NCBI RefSeq assembly: GCF_004698125.1
Contig: NZ_ML214297.1
Span: 1,116,001-1,180,000 of the forward strand
Direction: 5' to 3'
Origin: Halosimplex halophilum
Lineage (GTDB): Archaea; Halobacteriota; Halobacteria; Halobacteriales; Haloarculaceae
DNA: 64,000 nt
The notes under the pieces were generated by a model. The model made no database searches, was not told the DNA's origin, and saw nothing but the letters and a program-made list of their open reading frames with translations. Shown here in pieces: positions 8,776 through 20,043 of this stretch. Position 1 is the first letter of the stretch; the number at the start of each line of letters is the position of its first letter. Made by a program: the position numbers and the translations under genes.

Positions 8776-9843
8776 ATGACGGACGCCTACGTGGCACTGG
8801 AGGGCGGACGCGTCGTCGAGGCGCGCGCGCGCTCGCCGGGCACGACTCGCGGGGAACTGGTCTTCACGACAGCGTACACGGGATACGAGGAGAGCCTCAC
8901 CGACCCCTCCTACGAGGAGCAGATCCTCACGTTCTCCTATCCGCTGATCGGCAACTACGGCGTCCGGGAGGAGCGCTTCGAGTCCGACCGCGTCCACCCC
9001 CGCGGCGTCGTCGCCCGCGACCTGACCGACGACGTGGTCGAGTGGCTGAAGGAGGAGGGCGTCCCCGCCGTCGACAAGCTCGACACCCGCGACATCGTCA
9101 CCGAGATCCGCGACTCCGGCGCGATGAAGTGCGGCATCGCCGCCGGCGAGGACGTGACCGAGCAGGACGCGCTGGACGAGCTCGACCGGTGCAAGCACAT
9201 GAGCGACCACACGGACATCGGCGACCAGGTCACCACGCCCGAGACGGTCGTCTACAACGAGGACGGGTCGGGCGCCGACGTGGCGCTCATCGACTGCGGC
9301 GCCAAGGGCTCGATCATCTCCTCGCTCGTCGAGCGCGACGCGACGGTCCACCTGATGCCCCACGACACCACCGAGGAGGAGGTCGCCGACCTCGACCCCG
9401 ACGTGCTCTTCATCTCCAACGGCCCCGGCGACCCGGAGAACTTCGACCAGGCCAACGAACTGGTCGACGACTTCGTCGGCGAGAAGCCCATCGCGGGCAT
9501 CTGTCTCGGCCAGCAGGTCGTCGCCAACGCGCTGGGCGGCGAGACCGAGAAGATGGAGTTCGGCCACCGCGGCGTCAACCAGCCGGTCCGCGACCTGCGG
9601 ACCGACCGCGTGGTGATGACCACCCAGAACCACGGCTACACGGTCGCCGACCCCGGCGACAACCTCGAGGTCACCCAGATCAACGTCAACGACGACACCC
9701 CCGAGGGCCTGGAGAACGACGAACTCGACATCCTCACCCGGCAGTACCACCCCGAGGCCAACCCCGGCCCCAACGACTCGAAGGGCTTCTTCGACGAGGT
9801 CCTCGCCATGGCCGAGGACGAGCCCGCCGCGACGACGAACTGA
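8776..9843 (+). CDS. carA: Carbamoyl-phosphate synthase small (glutaminase) subunit
   Basis: 355 residues. It releases ammonia from glutamine and passes it to CarB for carbamoyl phosphate, the precursor of arginine and pyrimidines. The class I amidotransferase triad is present: C243 in GICLGQQ, and H325 and E327 in YHPEANP. The N-terminal CarA domain begins MTDAYVALEGG. The ATG directly follows the second operator half and lies about 29 bp from a TATA-like GCTTATC, so the transcript is probably leaderless. carB is not adjacent: it lies 4 kb away on the opposite strand, facing this gene. Confidence 0.96.
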   Translation: MTDAYVALEGGRVVEARARSPGTTRGELVFTTAYTGYEESLTDPSYEEQILTFSYPLIGNYGVREERFESDRVHPRGVVARDLTDDVVEWLKEEGVPAVDKLDTRDIVTEIRDSGAMKCGIAAGEDVTEQDALDELDRCKHMSDHTDIGDQVTTPETVVYNEDGSGADVALIDCGAKGSIISSLVERDATVHLMPHDTTEEEVADLDPDVLFISNGPGDPENFDQANELVDDFVGEKPIAGICLGQQVVANALGGETEKMEFGHRGVNQPVRDLRTDRVVMTTQNHGYTVADPGDNLEVTQINVNDDTPEGLENDELDILTRQYHPEANPGPNDSKGFFDEVLAMAEDEPAATTN

Positions 9844-9878
9844 GGCGGCTCGTCCGCCGACCGTCGTCCGTCAGCGGC

Positions 9879-10541
9879 TCACTCGCCGGAGCGGTCGACC
9901 TGTTTTCCGCGATACCGTGTCTGTGAGCCGGCGTCCTCGTCGTCCCGTCGTTCGTCGTCCGACGGCGGTTCGTCGGGGACGCCGGGGTGGTTCTCGCGGC
10001 TGACCGGCCGGCCGCGGTAGGTCAGCTGGTTGGCGCCGTCGTCGGCCTCGATCTCCTCGGGCGACTCGGCGGTGCGGTCCTCGACGTACTCCGCGGCCGC
10101 CGCGAGCAGCGACTCGTCCGTCGACCGCTTCGCCCAGCAGTGGTACTGCTTGCGCGGCGTCCGCAGGACGAACCGCGTGGCGAACAGCCCCGTGCGGTAG
10201 GCGGCCGCGACCACCGAGTCGTGTGGGACCTCGACGGCGGTGTCCTCGTCGTCGCCGCCGACCAGACAGAGCGTCCGGCGGTCGGTGACCACGACGACGG
10301 TGCCGCGGTCGCCGGCCGGTTTCGTCGTGTTGCGCTTGGTGCCGAGGCCGATACCGCGTTTCCCGTTCGTCAGAACGTAAGCCGGCGCCTCCGTCCCGTC
10401 GAGATGGGTCACGGGCGGGTCGTGCAGCCGTCCGTCGGGGAACGACTCCTCGCGCCCCGCGAGCACGCCGACCGTCACTGACGGGTGGGGCGCCATCTCC
10501 GCGAGCGTCATCGCCCTGTCGAGGGCGGTGCCGTCGCTCAT
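9879..10541 (-). CDS. PH-like domain protein with two C-terminal YRG motifs
   Basis: 220 residues. The middle (about 55-155) has alternating strands, TNGKRGIGLGTKRN, VVVVTDRRTLCLVGG and PHDSVVAAAYRTG, that resemble bacterial PH (bPH/YokE-like) domains. The C-terminal 70 residues are hydrophilic and hold two near copies of a short motif, LTYRGRPVSREN and TRYRGKQVDRSG, about 45 residues apart. These resemble the small DUF4278-type YRG motif, though I cannot confirm it. Function is unknown; a membrane- or protein-binding adaptor is an inference. It is convergent with carA, with 35 bp between the stops. Confidence 0.75.
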   Translation of the reverse strand: MSDGTALDRAMTLAEMAPHPSVTVGVLAGREESFPDGRLHDPPVTHLDGTEAPAYVLTNGKRGIGLGTKRNTTKPAGDRGTVVVVTDRRTLCLVGGDDEDTAVEVPHDSVVAAAYRTGLFATRFVLRTPRKQYHCWAKRSTDESLLAAAAEYVEDRTAESPEEIEADDGANQLTYRGRPVSRENHPGVPDEPPSDDERRDDEDAGSQTRYRGKQVDRSGE

Positions 10542-10686
10542 CGACTCCCTCCGGGCGGCGTCGCGAGCGTCTCGTCGGTCATCACCCGGGCGTTGTCACC
10601 CGGTTCATATCAGAATACGCCTACGATTCCTTTGGGTGGGGGGAGGTCCTAATACGGTTCCAATGAGGGCCGCGGGGTCGGGCGAG

Positions 10687-10851
10687 CTAGCGCTCCCACT
10701 CGTAGAACCACCACGACGCGCCGAGCAACAGGAGTCCGGCGCCCAGGGCCGAGGTGGCGGGCTCGGGGAAGACGAACAGGACGAACCCGACCAGGATCAG
10801 GAGGCTCGGCTCGATCTCGTTCCAGTACTCGGAGTAGCTGGGGAACGCCAT
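10687..10851 (-). CDS. Small two-helix membrane protein (54 aa)
   Basis: A 54-residue frame starts MAFPSYSEYW and ends WWFYEWER. It contains two hydrophobic segments, about 17-28 (LLILVGFVLFVF) and 33-47 (TSALGAGLLLLGASW), separated by PEPA. Size and pattern resemble the small hypothetical membrane proteins common in haloarchaea. The amphipathic ends and clean stop support a real gene. No function can be assigned. Confidence 0.65.
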   Translation of the reverse strand: MAFPSYSEYWNEIEPSLLILVGFVLFVFPEPATSALGAGLLLLGASWWFYEWER

Positions 10852-10921
10852 GTGCACCCGTTGGCGGGCGACCGGGAAATACGTTGACCGGTCGCCGCGC
10901 CGAGTTCGCCCGCTCGCGGGA

Positions 10922-11236
10922 CTACTGGACAGTGTCCCCGACCCGGATCAGCCTGACGTGGCCCCGCTGGTCGATCGTGACCCTGTATCCCGCGTAGGAG
11001 AAGGCGATCTCCATCTGCGCCCCCGACGAGGGCGGCCGCTTGAAGAGGTTCTCGACGGCGTGGTCGACCTCGCGATACAGCGACGGCAACTCCGTCGCGT
11101 CGACCCCTTCGAGCCCCGCGATCAGTTCGAGGAACTCGTGTTCGGCCGTCTCTGACCGCGGTTCGATCCGCGCTCGCACGATTCCCGGCTGGTCCCCTCC
11201 CGTCTCGTCGGCGTCGTCGAACGGCTCGCGTGCCAT
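10922..11236 (-). CDS. HalOD1-type output-domain protein
   Basis: 104 residues, start MAREPFDDAD. The core ELIAGLEGVDATELPSLYR, then VDHAVENLF, then IAFSYAGYRVTIDQRGHVRL matches the pattern of the haloarchaeal HalOD1 output domain: a helix with ELPPLY, a second helix ending in LF, then a beta hairpin with F-x-Y-x-G-x-x-V. Such proteins occur alone or at the end of haloarchaeal signal-transduction proteins; their biochemical output is not known. It stands alone here. Confidence 0.8.
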   Translation of the reverse strand: MAREPFDDADETGGDQPGIVRARIEPRSETAEHEFLELIAGLEGVDATELPSLYREVDHAVENLFKRPPSSGAQMEIAFSYAGYRVTIDQRGHVRLIRVGDTVQ

Positions 11237-11452
11237 ACAGTATGAGGTGCGGAGCGCCGGGGACAAGTGTAATTGCCAGCTTTCGGTCAGCTACGCACCG
11301 ATAACCCCGGGTTGGTGACTCGGTGATGCGGTCGGGTTGCGGGTTCGGGGCCACCCTGGCACCGGACCCGGAGCGGTTCGCGCAGGCGCCGCTCGCGGCC
11401 CGACGGCGCGCTGTCCGGTCGCCCACAGCGCGGGAGAAGAGACGGCTCCGGG

Positions 11453-11857
11453 TCAGGCCGGCGACGGCGTCTGCACGCTGGAGATGTAGCCCGTCAGGTC
11501 GGTCGTCGAGACGATGCCGATGACGCCCTCCTCGTCGTCGACGACGGGGAGGTGGTGGATACTGTGGTCGATCATCAGGTCGGCCGCCTCGACGATGGAG
11601 GTCTGGGCGGTCGTCGTGACCACGTCGGTCGTCATGTACCGCTCGACGGTCGTCTGGGCCTTCGGCTTGGACTTGGCGACGATGTCGACGAAGTCCGTCG
11701 TCGTGAGGATGCCCAGAAGCCGGTTGTCCTCGTCGACGACGACCAGCGACCCGACCCCGTTGTCCTGCATCTGTGCGGCGGCGTCCTCGACGAGCGTGTC
11801 GGGGCCGACCGTCTGCAGGTCCGAACTCATCAGCCGCGCGACGAAGATGTCTTCCAT
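11453..11857 (-). CDS. Protein with two CBS domains
   Basis: 134 residues, start MEDIFVARLMSSDL, consisting of a tandem CBS pair (about 1-60 and 66-130). Typical strands are VGSLVVVDEDNRLLGILTTTDF and HHLPVVDDEEGVIGIVSTTDL. Such Bateman modules bind adenosine nucleotides (AMP, ATP or SAM) and usually report energy state to a partner. No enzyme domain is attached, so the partner is unknown. The in-frame region upstream of this ATG is Arg-rich and non-family-like, so the shorter start was chosen. Confidence 0.9.
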   Translation of the reverse strand: MEDIFVARLMSSDLQTVGPDTLVEDAAAQMQDNGVGSLVVVDEDNRLLGILTTTDFVDIVAKSKPKAQTTVERYMTTDVVTTTAQTSIVEAADLMIDHSIHHLPVVDDEEGVIGIVSTTDLTGYISSVQTPSPA

Positions 11858-12047
11858 AGACACTGCTACACATACCCAGCGTATAAACACCGTCGGTCCC
11901 GGCAGAGCGGTCGGGCGATAGCGCCCCCGCCACGACCCCGCGGTGCCCCTCGACTCCGGTGGCGCTCGAACGAGTCCGCCGGGCCGCTCCGACCGCCGGA
12001 CGACCCGAACCGCAAACCACAGGCGCGTCCTCCCGGAAGGAACGCCC

Positions 12048-12374
12048 ATGTCGTGGTATCTCCTCTTCGTCGCCGGGCTGTTCGAGATCGCGTGGGCGGT
12101 CGGGCTGGAGTACTCAGAGGGGCTCAGCCGACCCGTCCCGACCGCAGCGACGGGCGTCGCGATGCTGATCAGCGTCGTCCTGCTCGCGAAGGCGGTCGAA
12201 CAGTTGCCCGTCGGTACCGCCTACGCCGTCTGGACCGGGATCGGTGCGGTTGGCACTGCCGCGCTGGGGATCGTCCTCTTCGACGAACCGCTGAGCGCCG
12301 CTCGCGTCGCGTTCGTCGGCCTCATCGTCGTCGGCATCGCCGGGCTGAACCTCACCGCGAGCGGCGCCTCCTGA
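12048..12374 (+). CDS. Small multidrug resistance family exporter, Gdx/SugE-like
   Basis: 108 residues with four hydrophobic helices. The essential membrane glutamate is E13 in AGLFEIAWAVGLEYSEG. The loop VGTAYAVWTGIGAVGTAALGI is typical of the SugE/Gdx branch, which in bacteria exports guanidinium rather than broad quaternary amines. A single-gene SMR protein would act as an antiparallel homodimer; no partner SMR gene is adjacent. Substrate by family resemblance only. Confidence 0.85.
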   Translation: MSWYLLFVAGLFEIAWAVGLEYSEGLSRPVPTAATGVAMLISVVLLAKAVEQLPVGTAYAVWTGIGAVGTAALGIVLFDEPLSAARVAFVGLIVVGIAGLNLTASGAS

Positions 12375-12396
12375 GGCGGGCTGTCGGGCCCGTGTG

Positions 12397-12543
12397 TCAG
12401 GTCTGCCGGTACAGCAGCGTCGCGACCCCGAGCACGAGGAGGAGCAGTCCCCACATCAGGTCGCCGCCCGGGAGGACACCGAGCAGGAGCGTGACGATAC
12501 CCGAGGAGATCAGCGACCAGCCGAGCGTGGTCCGGAAGGCCAT
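12397..12543 (-). CDS. Small two-helix membrane protein (48 aa)
   Basis: 48 residues, MAFRTTLGWSLISSG to LLYRQT, with two hydrophobic helices (about 9-24 and 28-44) joined by PGGD. It resembles the 54-residue protein at 10687-10851 in size and design, but the sequences are not clearly related. It is convergent with the SMR gene. No known function. Confidence 0.6.
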   Translation of the reverse strand: MAFRTTLGWSLISSGIVTLLLGVLPGGDLMWGLLLLVLGVATLLYRQT

Positions 12544-12681
12544 GCGAACCAGTTGGTGGTCCGAACGGAAAGGTGTCCGGTCGGGGGTTCGATGACATCC
12601 GGTTTGCGAGCCAATATGAGGAGTCGTGGTACCTCGACCCTCGGAAGGGTTATCCCCCAGCCAAACCTCTGTTTGTTCGTA

Positions 12682-12888
12682 ATGGCAAACGGTAAGGTTG
12701 ACTTCTTCAACGACACTGGCGGCTACGGTTTCATTTCGACTGACGACGGCGATCTCGACGACGACGAAGACGTCTTCTTCCACATGGAGGACGTCGGCGG
12801 CGAAGACCTCACGGAAGGTACCGAGGTCGAGTTCGACATCGAGTCCTCGCCGAAGGGGCCTCGCGCGGCGAACGTCGTCCGGCAGTAA
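12682..12888 (+). CDS. Cold-shock domain protein
   Basis: 68 residues forming a complete CSD/OB-fold: the RNP1-like GYGFIS at about 14-19 and RNP2-like DVFFHM at about 30-35. It binds single-stranded nucleic acid, probably as an RNA chaperone. Haloarchaea carry several such genes. A TATA-like GGGTTATCC lies about 33 bp upstream of the ATG, giving a very short 5' leader. The protein is strongly acidic (DDGDLDDDED), in keeping with the salt-adapted host. Confidence 0.93.
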   Translation: MANGKVDFFNDTGGYGFISTDDGDLDDDEDVFFHMEDVGGEDLTEGTEVEFDIESSPKGPRAANVVRQ

Positions 12889-13261
12889 CACCGGGACACG
12901 GCTGTCGCTCACAGCGGCAGACACCGACCTCGATTTTTCAGACGGTTACGCGTCCGAGCCGGCGCTATCTGTACACGCTGTATTGAACCGTTCCGGACCG
13001 ATGGCTCCGGTCAATACTGGCGAAACGTATTGCTCACTCCACGCGCATACCGGACAACAGACAGTTGCAAACCGCCACAAAACCGTACGGGCACCTCTCG
13101 AATTCTCGGATTGAGGACGGTGACAACGGTTTTCGCGCCTTGCTCGGACTCACACTCTGACCCCTCGTGGAAGCGTATTCTATATGGCGAGTAGGCGAGT
13201 CGACATAATACTAGTACAAACTATTTTAGTAATACTATGTTATGATCGTGCGTAACGAGCG
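12889..13261. other. Intergenic stretch of lower GC content
   Basis: I see no supported gene in these 373 bp. The GC content drops compared with the neighbours, and 13200-13250 is markedly AT-rich, containing several TAGTA/TACTA words. This AT-rich part probably holds the promoter of the small membrane-protein gene at 13262. Confidence 0.4.
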
Positions 13262-13528
13262 ATGACGGACTACAGTCCAGTCTTCGCCTGGATGATTTTG
13301 GCAGTTTTATGTGGGGGTATGCTACGAGATTCCGAGATCCGGCGAGTGCGTCTTGGACTCGGCGTAACGTTACTGGGCCTCGTAATCGGTATCGGAGTGA
13401 TGAGTGTCAGCAGTCTGCCTCCCAAGATCACCTTTCCCGCTAGTGTCGTAGCATTCGGTTTCTTGCTCGCCGGGTTTCTACTCACCAGTGTTACCAAGAT
13501 TCGAAGATATCGCAATCAATCGACGTAG
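13262..13528 (+). CDS. Small membrane protein with atypical base composition
   Basis: 88 residues with three hydrophobic segments (about 7-21, 30-50 and 60-78) and a basic end, VTKIRRYRNQST. Codon use is unlike the neighbours, with many A/T-ending codons, and the protein lacks the usual acidic bias. This suggests recent arrival or weak selection. No family recognised. The start ATG is preceded by the AT-rich stretch 13200-13250. Confidence 0.55.
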   Translation: MTDYSPVFAWMILAVLCGGMLRDSEIRRVRLGLGVTLLGLVIGIGVMSVSSLPPKITFPASVVAFGFLLAGFLLTSVTKIRRYRNQST

Positions 13529-13797
13529 CGGCTCCATTTTCGGGATCGGATCGGGATCCGGCAGCTGGATCGAATCGTTTGCCAGTTCCGGGGGCGGTGC
13601 TTTACTGTCCGCGATGCGCGACAGTGTCTCTCTGCGACACGACGAAGGCACCGCGAGCGATGCGAGTGAGTGAGTCCGCTGTACTGACCGATACTTGTGC
13701 CGTCTGTACTGAGCACGATCGCCATCACCGCCGCTAGGGGACGGTCGGAACGGAGAGAGAAAGCGGAGAGTAGAGCGGTCTGAGGTCGAGTCGCGGC

Positions 13798-17085
<3,288 letters not shown>

Positions 17086-17110
17086 TACTCGGGCGGAGTC
17101 CGCTCATCGT

Positions 17111-17116
17111 AATAAA
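17111..17116 (-). promoter_or_regulatory. TATA-like box of carB
   Basis: On the reverse strand this reads TTTATT, about 28 bp before the carB ATG at 17085, the normal spacing for a leaderless haloarchaeal transcript. The upstream DNA is AT-richer than its surroundings (17120-17160). Confidence 0.5.
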
Positions 17117-17365
17117 CCCGGCGAAAGAATGCGGAAATCGAAATCGAGTTTCGAAAATCGTACCGGCGCGCTCCGGGTCGCGCAGCGGTACGGATCGGAC
17201 GCACGGCGCGGTGTGGGCGGGGGATCGGGACGAGCGCGGCCTCGCCCCGGCCGTCGGGTGTCTACCGGACATACTGTGACGGCACGTAAAGGGGCGACGA
17301 TACGGGGGGCGGCCAGCGGCGGTCGGCAGCGGCTGGTGGCGACCTCCGCTCCGGAAGGCACGGCC

Positions 17366-17596
17366 TCAGTTGTTGCGGTCGGTGAACTCGTAGCGATACG
17401 GCTGGTCGCGGATGACCTCGACCTCGCCGGACTGGGCGTGGCGCCCGAGGACGGTCGCCACGCGGTGAGCGCTGTCGAACTCCACCCCGTGGTCGTCGAG
17501 GAGGTTCAGGATCTCCCTGGCCGTCAGCGGCTCCTCCGCGTCGGCCTCCTCCAGCACGGACCGGATGCGCTCGAAGTCGCGCTGCCGTACGCGCAT
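17366..17596 (-). CDS. Small winged-helix-like protein
   Basis: 76 residues from MRVRQRDFERIRSVLEEA. The segment LTAREILNLLDDHGVEFDSAHRVATVLGRHAQSGEVEVI and the ending YRYEFTDRN fit a winged helix: two helices, a recognition helix and a beta wing. Small proteins of this shape are common haloarchaeal putative DNA-binding proteins. An ATG nine codons upstream is possible. It lies upstream of carB in the same direction, 280 bp away. Target unknown. Confidence 0.7.
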   Translation of the reverse strand: MRVRQRDFERIRSVLEEADAEEPLTAREILNLLDDHGVEFDSAHRVATVLGRHAQSGEVEVIRDQPYRYEFTDRNN

Positions 17597-17830
17597 ACAC
17601 ACCCGTACAGCCTCCCCCACCATTAAACGCCGTCAGACAGCCGTCAGACGGCCGATCTCTGGGAATCGCAGGACGGCACCGGCCCGGGTGTGTCGGCCGC
17701 TGTCATACGCACCACGCAACTACGTGCAACTGACCCGAACGTTCCGGACGGATGTTCGATATCCGCGGACAGCCGTTCCGCAGTAGTCGACAGCCCCGCG
17801 ACCCGCGGGCCCGACGGACGCCCGGCGCGC

Positions 17831-18364
17831 TCAGACCGCCGAGTCGTGCTCCGTCTCGAACTCGCGCTCCTCGCGGTACTGGTCGACGAACGCGCTCACG
17901 TCGAACTCGTGGAGCCACTCCTCGAACTGCGCGGCCGCCGCCTCGTCGTCGGCGTGGCTCACCGCGTGGTCCATCAGCTCGACGACGAGCTCGACGACGA
18001 TCTCGTGGAGCCGGCGGGCGTCGAAGTCGGTCAGCCACAGCAGCGAGTAGCCCACCTCCCCCTGGTCGGAGAGGTCCTCGCTGACCACGGCCTCGGGGAA
18101 CTCCTCCATCACGATGCCCATGACGTGGGCGGTCGTGAACTCGGGGAACTCGTCGGCCGTCTCGACGGTCTCGGTGAGCACCTCGACGAGGAACTCCGGG
18201 ACGAACCGGCCCAGCGGGTGCACGTCCATCACGACCGCGTGGGCCTCGCCGCAGGCGCAGTCGTACTCCCGCAGGCCCATGTCCAGGTCGTGGAGGGCGA
18301 CGGTCTCCCCGCAGGGCAACTCGATGTCCGCCCCCTCGCTCCCGGGGACGCGCGGCTCTGCCAT
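17831..18364 (-). CDS. Conserved haloarchaeal acidic protein of unknown function
   Basis: 177 residues. The N-terminus contains IELPCGETVALHDLDMGL followed by YDCACGEAHAVVMDVHPLGRF, with cysteines in a C-x(15-20)-C-x-C arrangement that could hold a small metal site. The rest is acidic and helical (FPEFTTAHVMGIVMEEFPEAV, HEIVVELVVELMDHAVSHAD). It looks like a haloarchaea-specific conserved family (possibly DUF5815, from memory). No function can be given. A nested palindrome lies upstream, between this gene and the next. Confidence 0.75.
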   Translation of the reverse strand: MAEPRVPGSEGADIELPCGETVALHDLDMGLREYDCACGEAHAVVMDVHPLGRFVPEFLVEVLTETVETADEFPEFTTAHVMGIVMEEFPEAVVSEDLSDQGEVGYSLLWLTDFDARRLHEIVVELVVELMDHAVSHADDEAAAAQFEEWLHEFDVSAFVDQYREEREFETEHDSAV

Positions 18365-18463
18365 TACCCGGTGTACCGCCGTCAGCCGTTTAAACGCCGC
18401 GGTACCGCCCGGCGTTCGACCGTCCCGTCGCGGAACGCGGGGCGCGCCGCCGTTCAGAAGTCG

Positions 18464-18543
18464 TACGGATTATCGCAGGTCATTCCGGGATCGACCGCAC
18501 GCAGTCGTGCGGTCGACCCGGTAAACGCTTGCGATAATCCGTA
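18464..18543. repeat. 80-nt nested palindrome between two genes
   Basis: The outer arms are perfect 14-bp inverted repeats: TACGGATTATCGCA (18464-18477) and its complement (18530-18543). Inside lies a second hairpin, arms 18485-18501 and 18506-18521 (16 bp with one bulged A), loop CAGT. The two stems are separated by 7- and 8-nt internal loops. The right arm touches the stop codon of the 18544-18960 gene. It could be a 3'-end/terminator structure, a structured RNA, or a small mobile-element (MITE-like) remnant. I see no obvious target-site duplication. Confidence 0.85.
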
Positions 18544-18960
18544 TCAGGGCCAGTCGTCGCGCTCGTCGTCGCCGGCGTCCTCGTCGGGCGTCTCCGGCTC
18601 GCCGAGTTCCCACTCGGCGGCCTCGGCCGCGTCGGAGACGGCGAGGTACTCCCAGCCGACCTCCTCGGCGAGTTCGGCGTCCTCGTCGTCGGTCCCGACG
18701 AAGACGTGTCGCTCGGTGCCGAACTGTTTCTGCACGTTTTCGAGGCTCTCGGCGCGGCTGCGGGGCCCGGAGAAGAAGTCCTGGCGGATGCGGTGTTTGC
18801 GCGTGAAGTTCGTCACCACGTAGGTCGGCTGCTCGGAGACGACGCCGACGTACTCGCTCCACTGGCGCGCGTCCTGGAACACCCGGTCCGGGTAGGCCAG
18901 GGCCTTCAGCGCGTCCAGGTCGAAGGCGAGGGTCATGTCGCTGCTGCCGCCGCTGTCCAT
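18544..18960 (-). CDS. Conserved haloarchaeal protein of unknown function
   Basis: 138 residues. The body MTLAFDLDALKALAYPDRVFQDARQWSEYVGVVS is followed by YVVTNFTRKHRIRQDFFSGP and ESLENVQKQFGTERHVFVGTDDEDAELAEEVGWEYL, ending in an acidic tail. The pattern of alternating strands and helices with TDDEDAELAEEVGWEYL resembles a small Rossmann-like or HAD-like half, but no catalytic set is visible. It looks like a conserved haloarchaeal family. An internal ATG at 18936 is a possible alternative start. Confidence 0.75.
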   Translation of the reverse strand: MDSGGSSDMTLAFDLDALKALAYPDRVFQDARQWSEYVGVVSEQPTYVVTNFTRKHRIRQDFFSGPRSRAESLENVQKQFGTERHVFVGTDDEDAELAEEVGWEYLAVSDAAEAAEWELGEPETPDEDAGDDERDDWP

Positions 18961-18998
18961 ACACGATAGGGGTACTGGCCCGGGGAAAACGCCTTCGA

Positions 18999-19820
18999 TC
19001 AGGCCCCGAGCGTGTCGCTCTGGCCCGCGGGCGCGCCGCTGGGCTGGCCGCCCGCGCGGCCGCCGACCGCCTGCAGGTACGCGCTCGTGAACAGCGACAC
19101 GCCGAACACGACGACCGTCGTCTCGACGGTCCGCCTGAACGGCCCGGTCAGGTCACCCAGCGGGACCAGTCCGCTGATGAACGTCACGACGACCCAGGTC
19201 AGCCAGAAGACCGCGACGAGCACGATCATCTGGAGTGCGTTCTCCTTCACCAGCCCGTAGCTGTTCGACATCGCCTCGAAGACGCCGTCGCCGTCGAGCA
19301 CGACCCGCTGGCGGACGAACAGGAACAGGATCGCCAGCACGAACCCCACGAGGAGCGGGGCCGTGAGTACGACCAGCAACAGCGCCAGGAAGCTCGCGAC
19401 CACCGACTTGACGTACGCGCTCGGAAGTCCCGAGACGATCTCGTCGACCGGGACGCTGTTGGGGTCCCGCGCCGCGAGCGCCCGGACCCCCACGACGTGC
19501 AGAAACTCCATGATGAACGGGAGCGTCAGGAGCAGGCCGACCGCCGCGACGAAGGGGATATCCATCCCCGTCGTGTCGACCATGTCCACGACCGGGAGCA
19601 GCTCCGTGTACCCCCGCTCGATCAGTTCGTCCTCCACATCGGCGAGCGTGTACCCCCCCGCCCGGTCGAGGGCGAACTCGACGCCGCGCGCGAGGAACGT
19701 GTTGTACACCACCGGGTTCGTGAGCCTGAAGACAGCGAACAGGACCAACACGAGTACGCCCGGAACGGTCGCGATCCGTCTGACCGCGTCTTCCAGCGTG
19801 TCACCCACGGACACTGACAT
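18999..19820 (-). CDS. Polytopic membrane protein of unknown function
   Basis: 273 residues with about five or six hydrophobic helices: VPGVLVLVLFAVFRL (20-34), FVAAVGLLLTLPFIMEFL (90-107), VVASFLALLLVVLTAPLLVG (143-162), LAILFLFVRQRVV, MIVLVAVFWLTWVVVTFISG, and TVVVFGVSLFTSAYL near the end. The segment DGVFEAMSNSYGLVKENALQ resembles the haloarchaeal DUF4013/DUF7847-like membrane families. Its tail is Gly/Pro-rich. No transport signature is visible. Confidence 0.75.
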   Translation of the reverse strand: MSVSVGDTLEDAVRRIATVPGVLVLVLFAVFRLTNPVVYNTFLARGVEFALDRAGGYTLADVEDELIERGYTELLPVVDMVDTTGMDIPFVAAVGLLLTLPFIMEFLHVVGVRALAARDPNSVPVDEIVSGLPSAYVKSVVASFLALLLVVLTAPLLVGFVLAILFLFVRQRVVLDGDGVFEAMSNSYGLVKENALQMIVLVAVFWLTWVVVTFISGLVPLGDLTGPFRRTVETTVVVFGVSLFTSAYLQAVGGRAGGQPSGAPAGQSDTLGA

Positions 19821-19930
19821 GTCCCCGAGTGTTCGCCTCTGTTACTTAAGCGATACGATCCGTCAGACAACAGGACGCCTCCGGTCCTGTCGGCGGTGAG
19901 CGCACGCCGCGGTACGGACGGAGACGGTAT

Positions 19931-20040
19931 CGGCGACGGCGGAAAGGCGGCGACGGCGGAAAGGCGGCGACGGCGGAAAGGCGGCGACGGCGGAAAGGCG
20001 GCGACGGCGGAAAGGCGGCGACGGCGGAAAGGCGGCGACG
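19931..20040. repeat. 17-bp tandem repeat array
   Basis: Six perfect head-to-tail copies of a 17-bp unit (GTCGCCGCCTTTCCGCC on the reverse strand) run from 19938 to 20039, with a partial copy before them. The array begins three bases after the stop codon of the oxidoreductase gene at 20044, so it forms the 3' UTR of that gene or the end of its transcript. Seventeen is not a multiple of three, so the array is not selected as coding sequence. There are no spacers, so it is not a CRISPR. Confidence 0.9.
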
Positions 20041-20043
20041 GAG

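Noticed and set aside
13516-13728. 70-codon reverse frame and 61-codon forward frame after the small membrane protein
   Set aside because: Arg/Ser/His-rich, no family features, and part of the low-GC region. I considered a transposase remnant but could find no recognisable motif.
19931-20040. 17-bp array considered as CRISPR
   Set aside because: The copies are head-to-tail without spacers.
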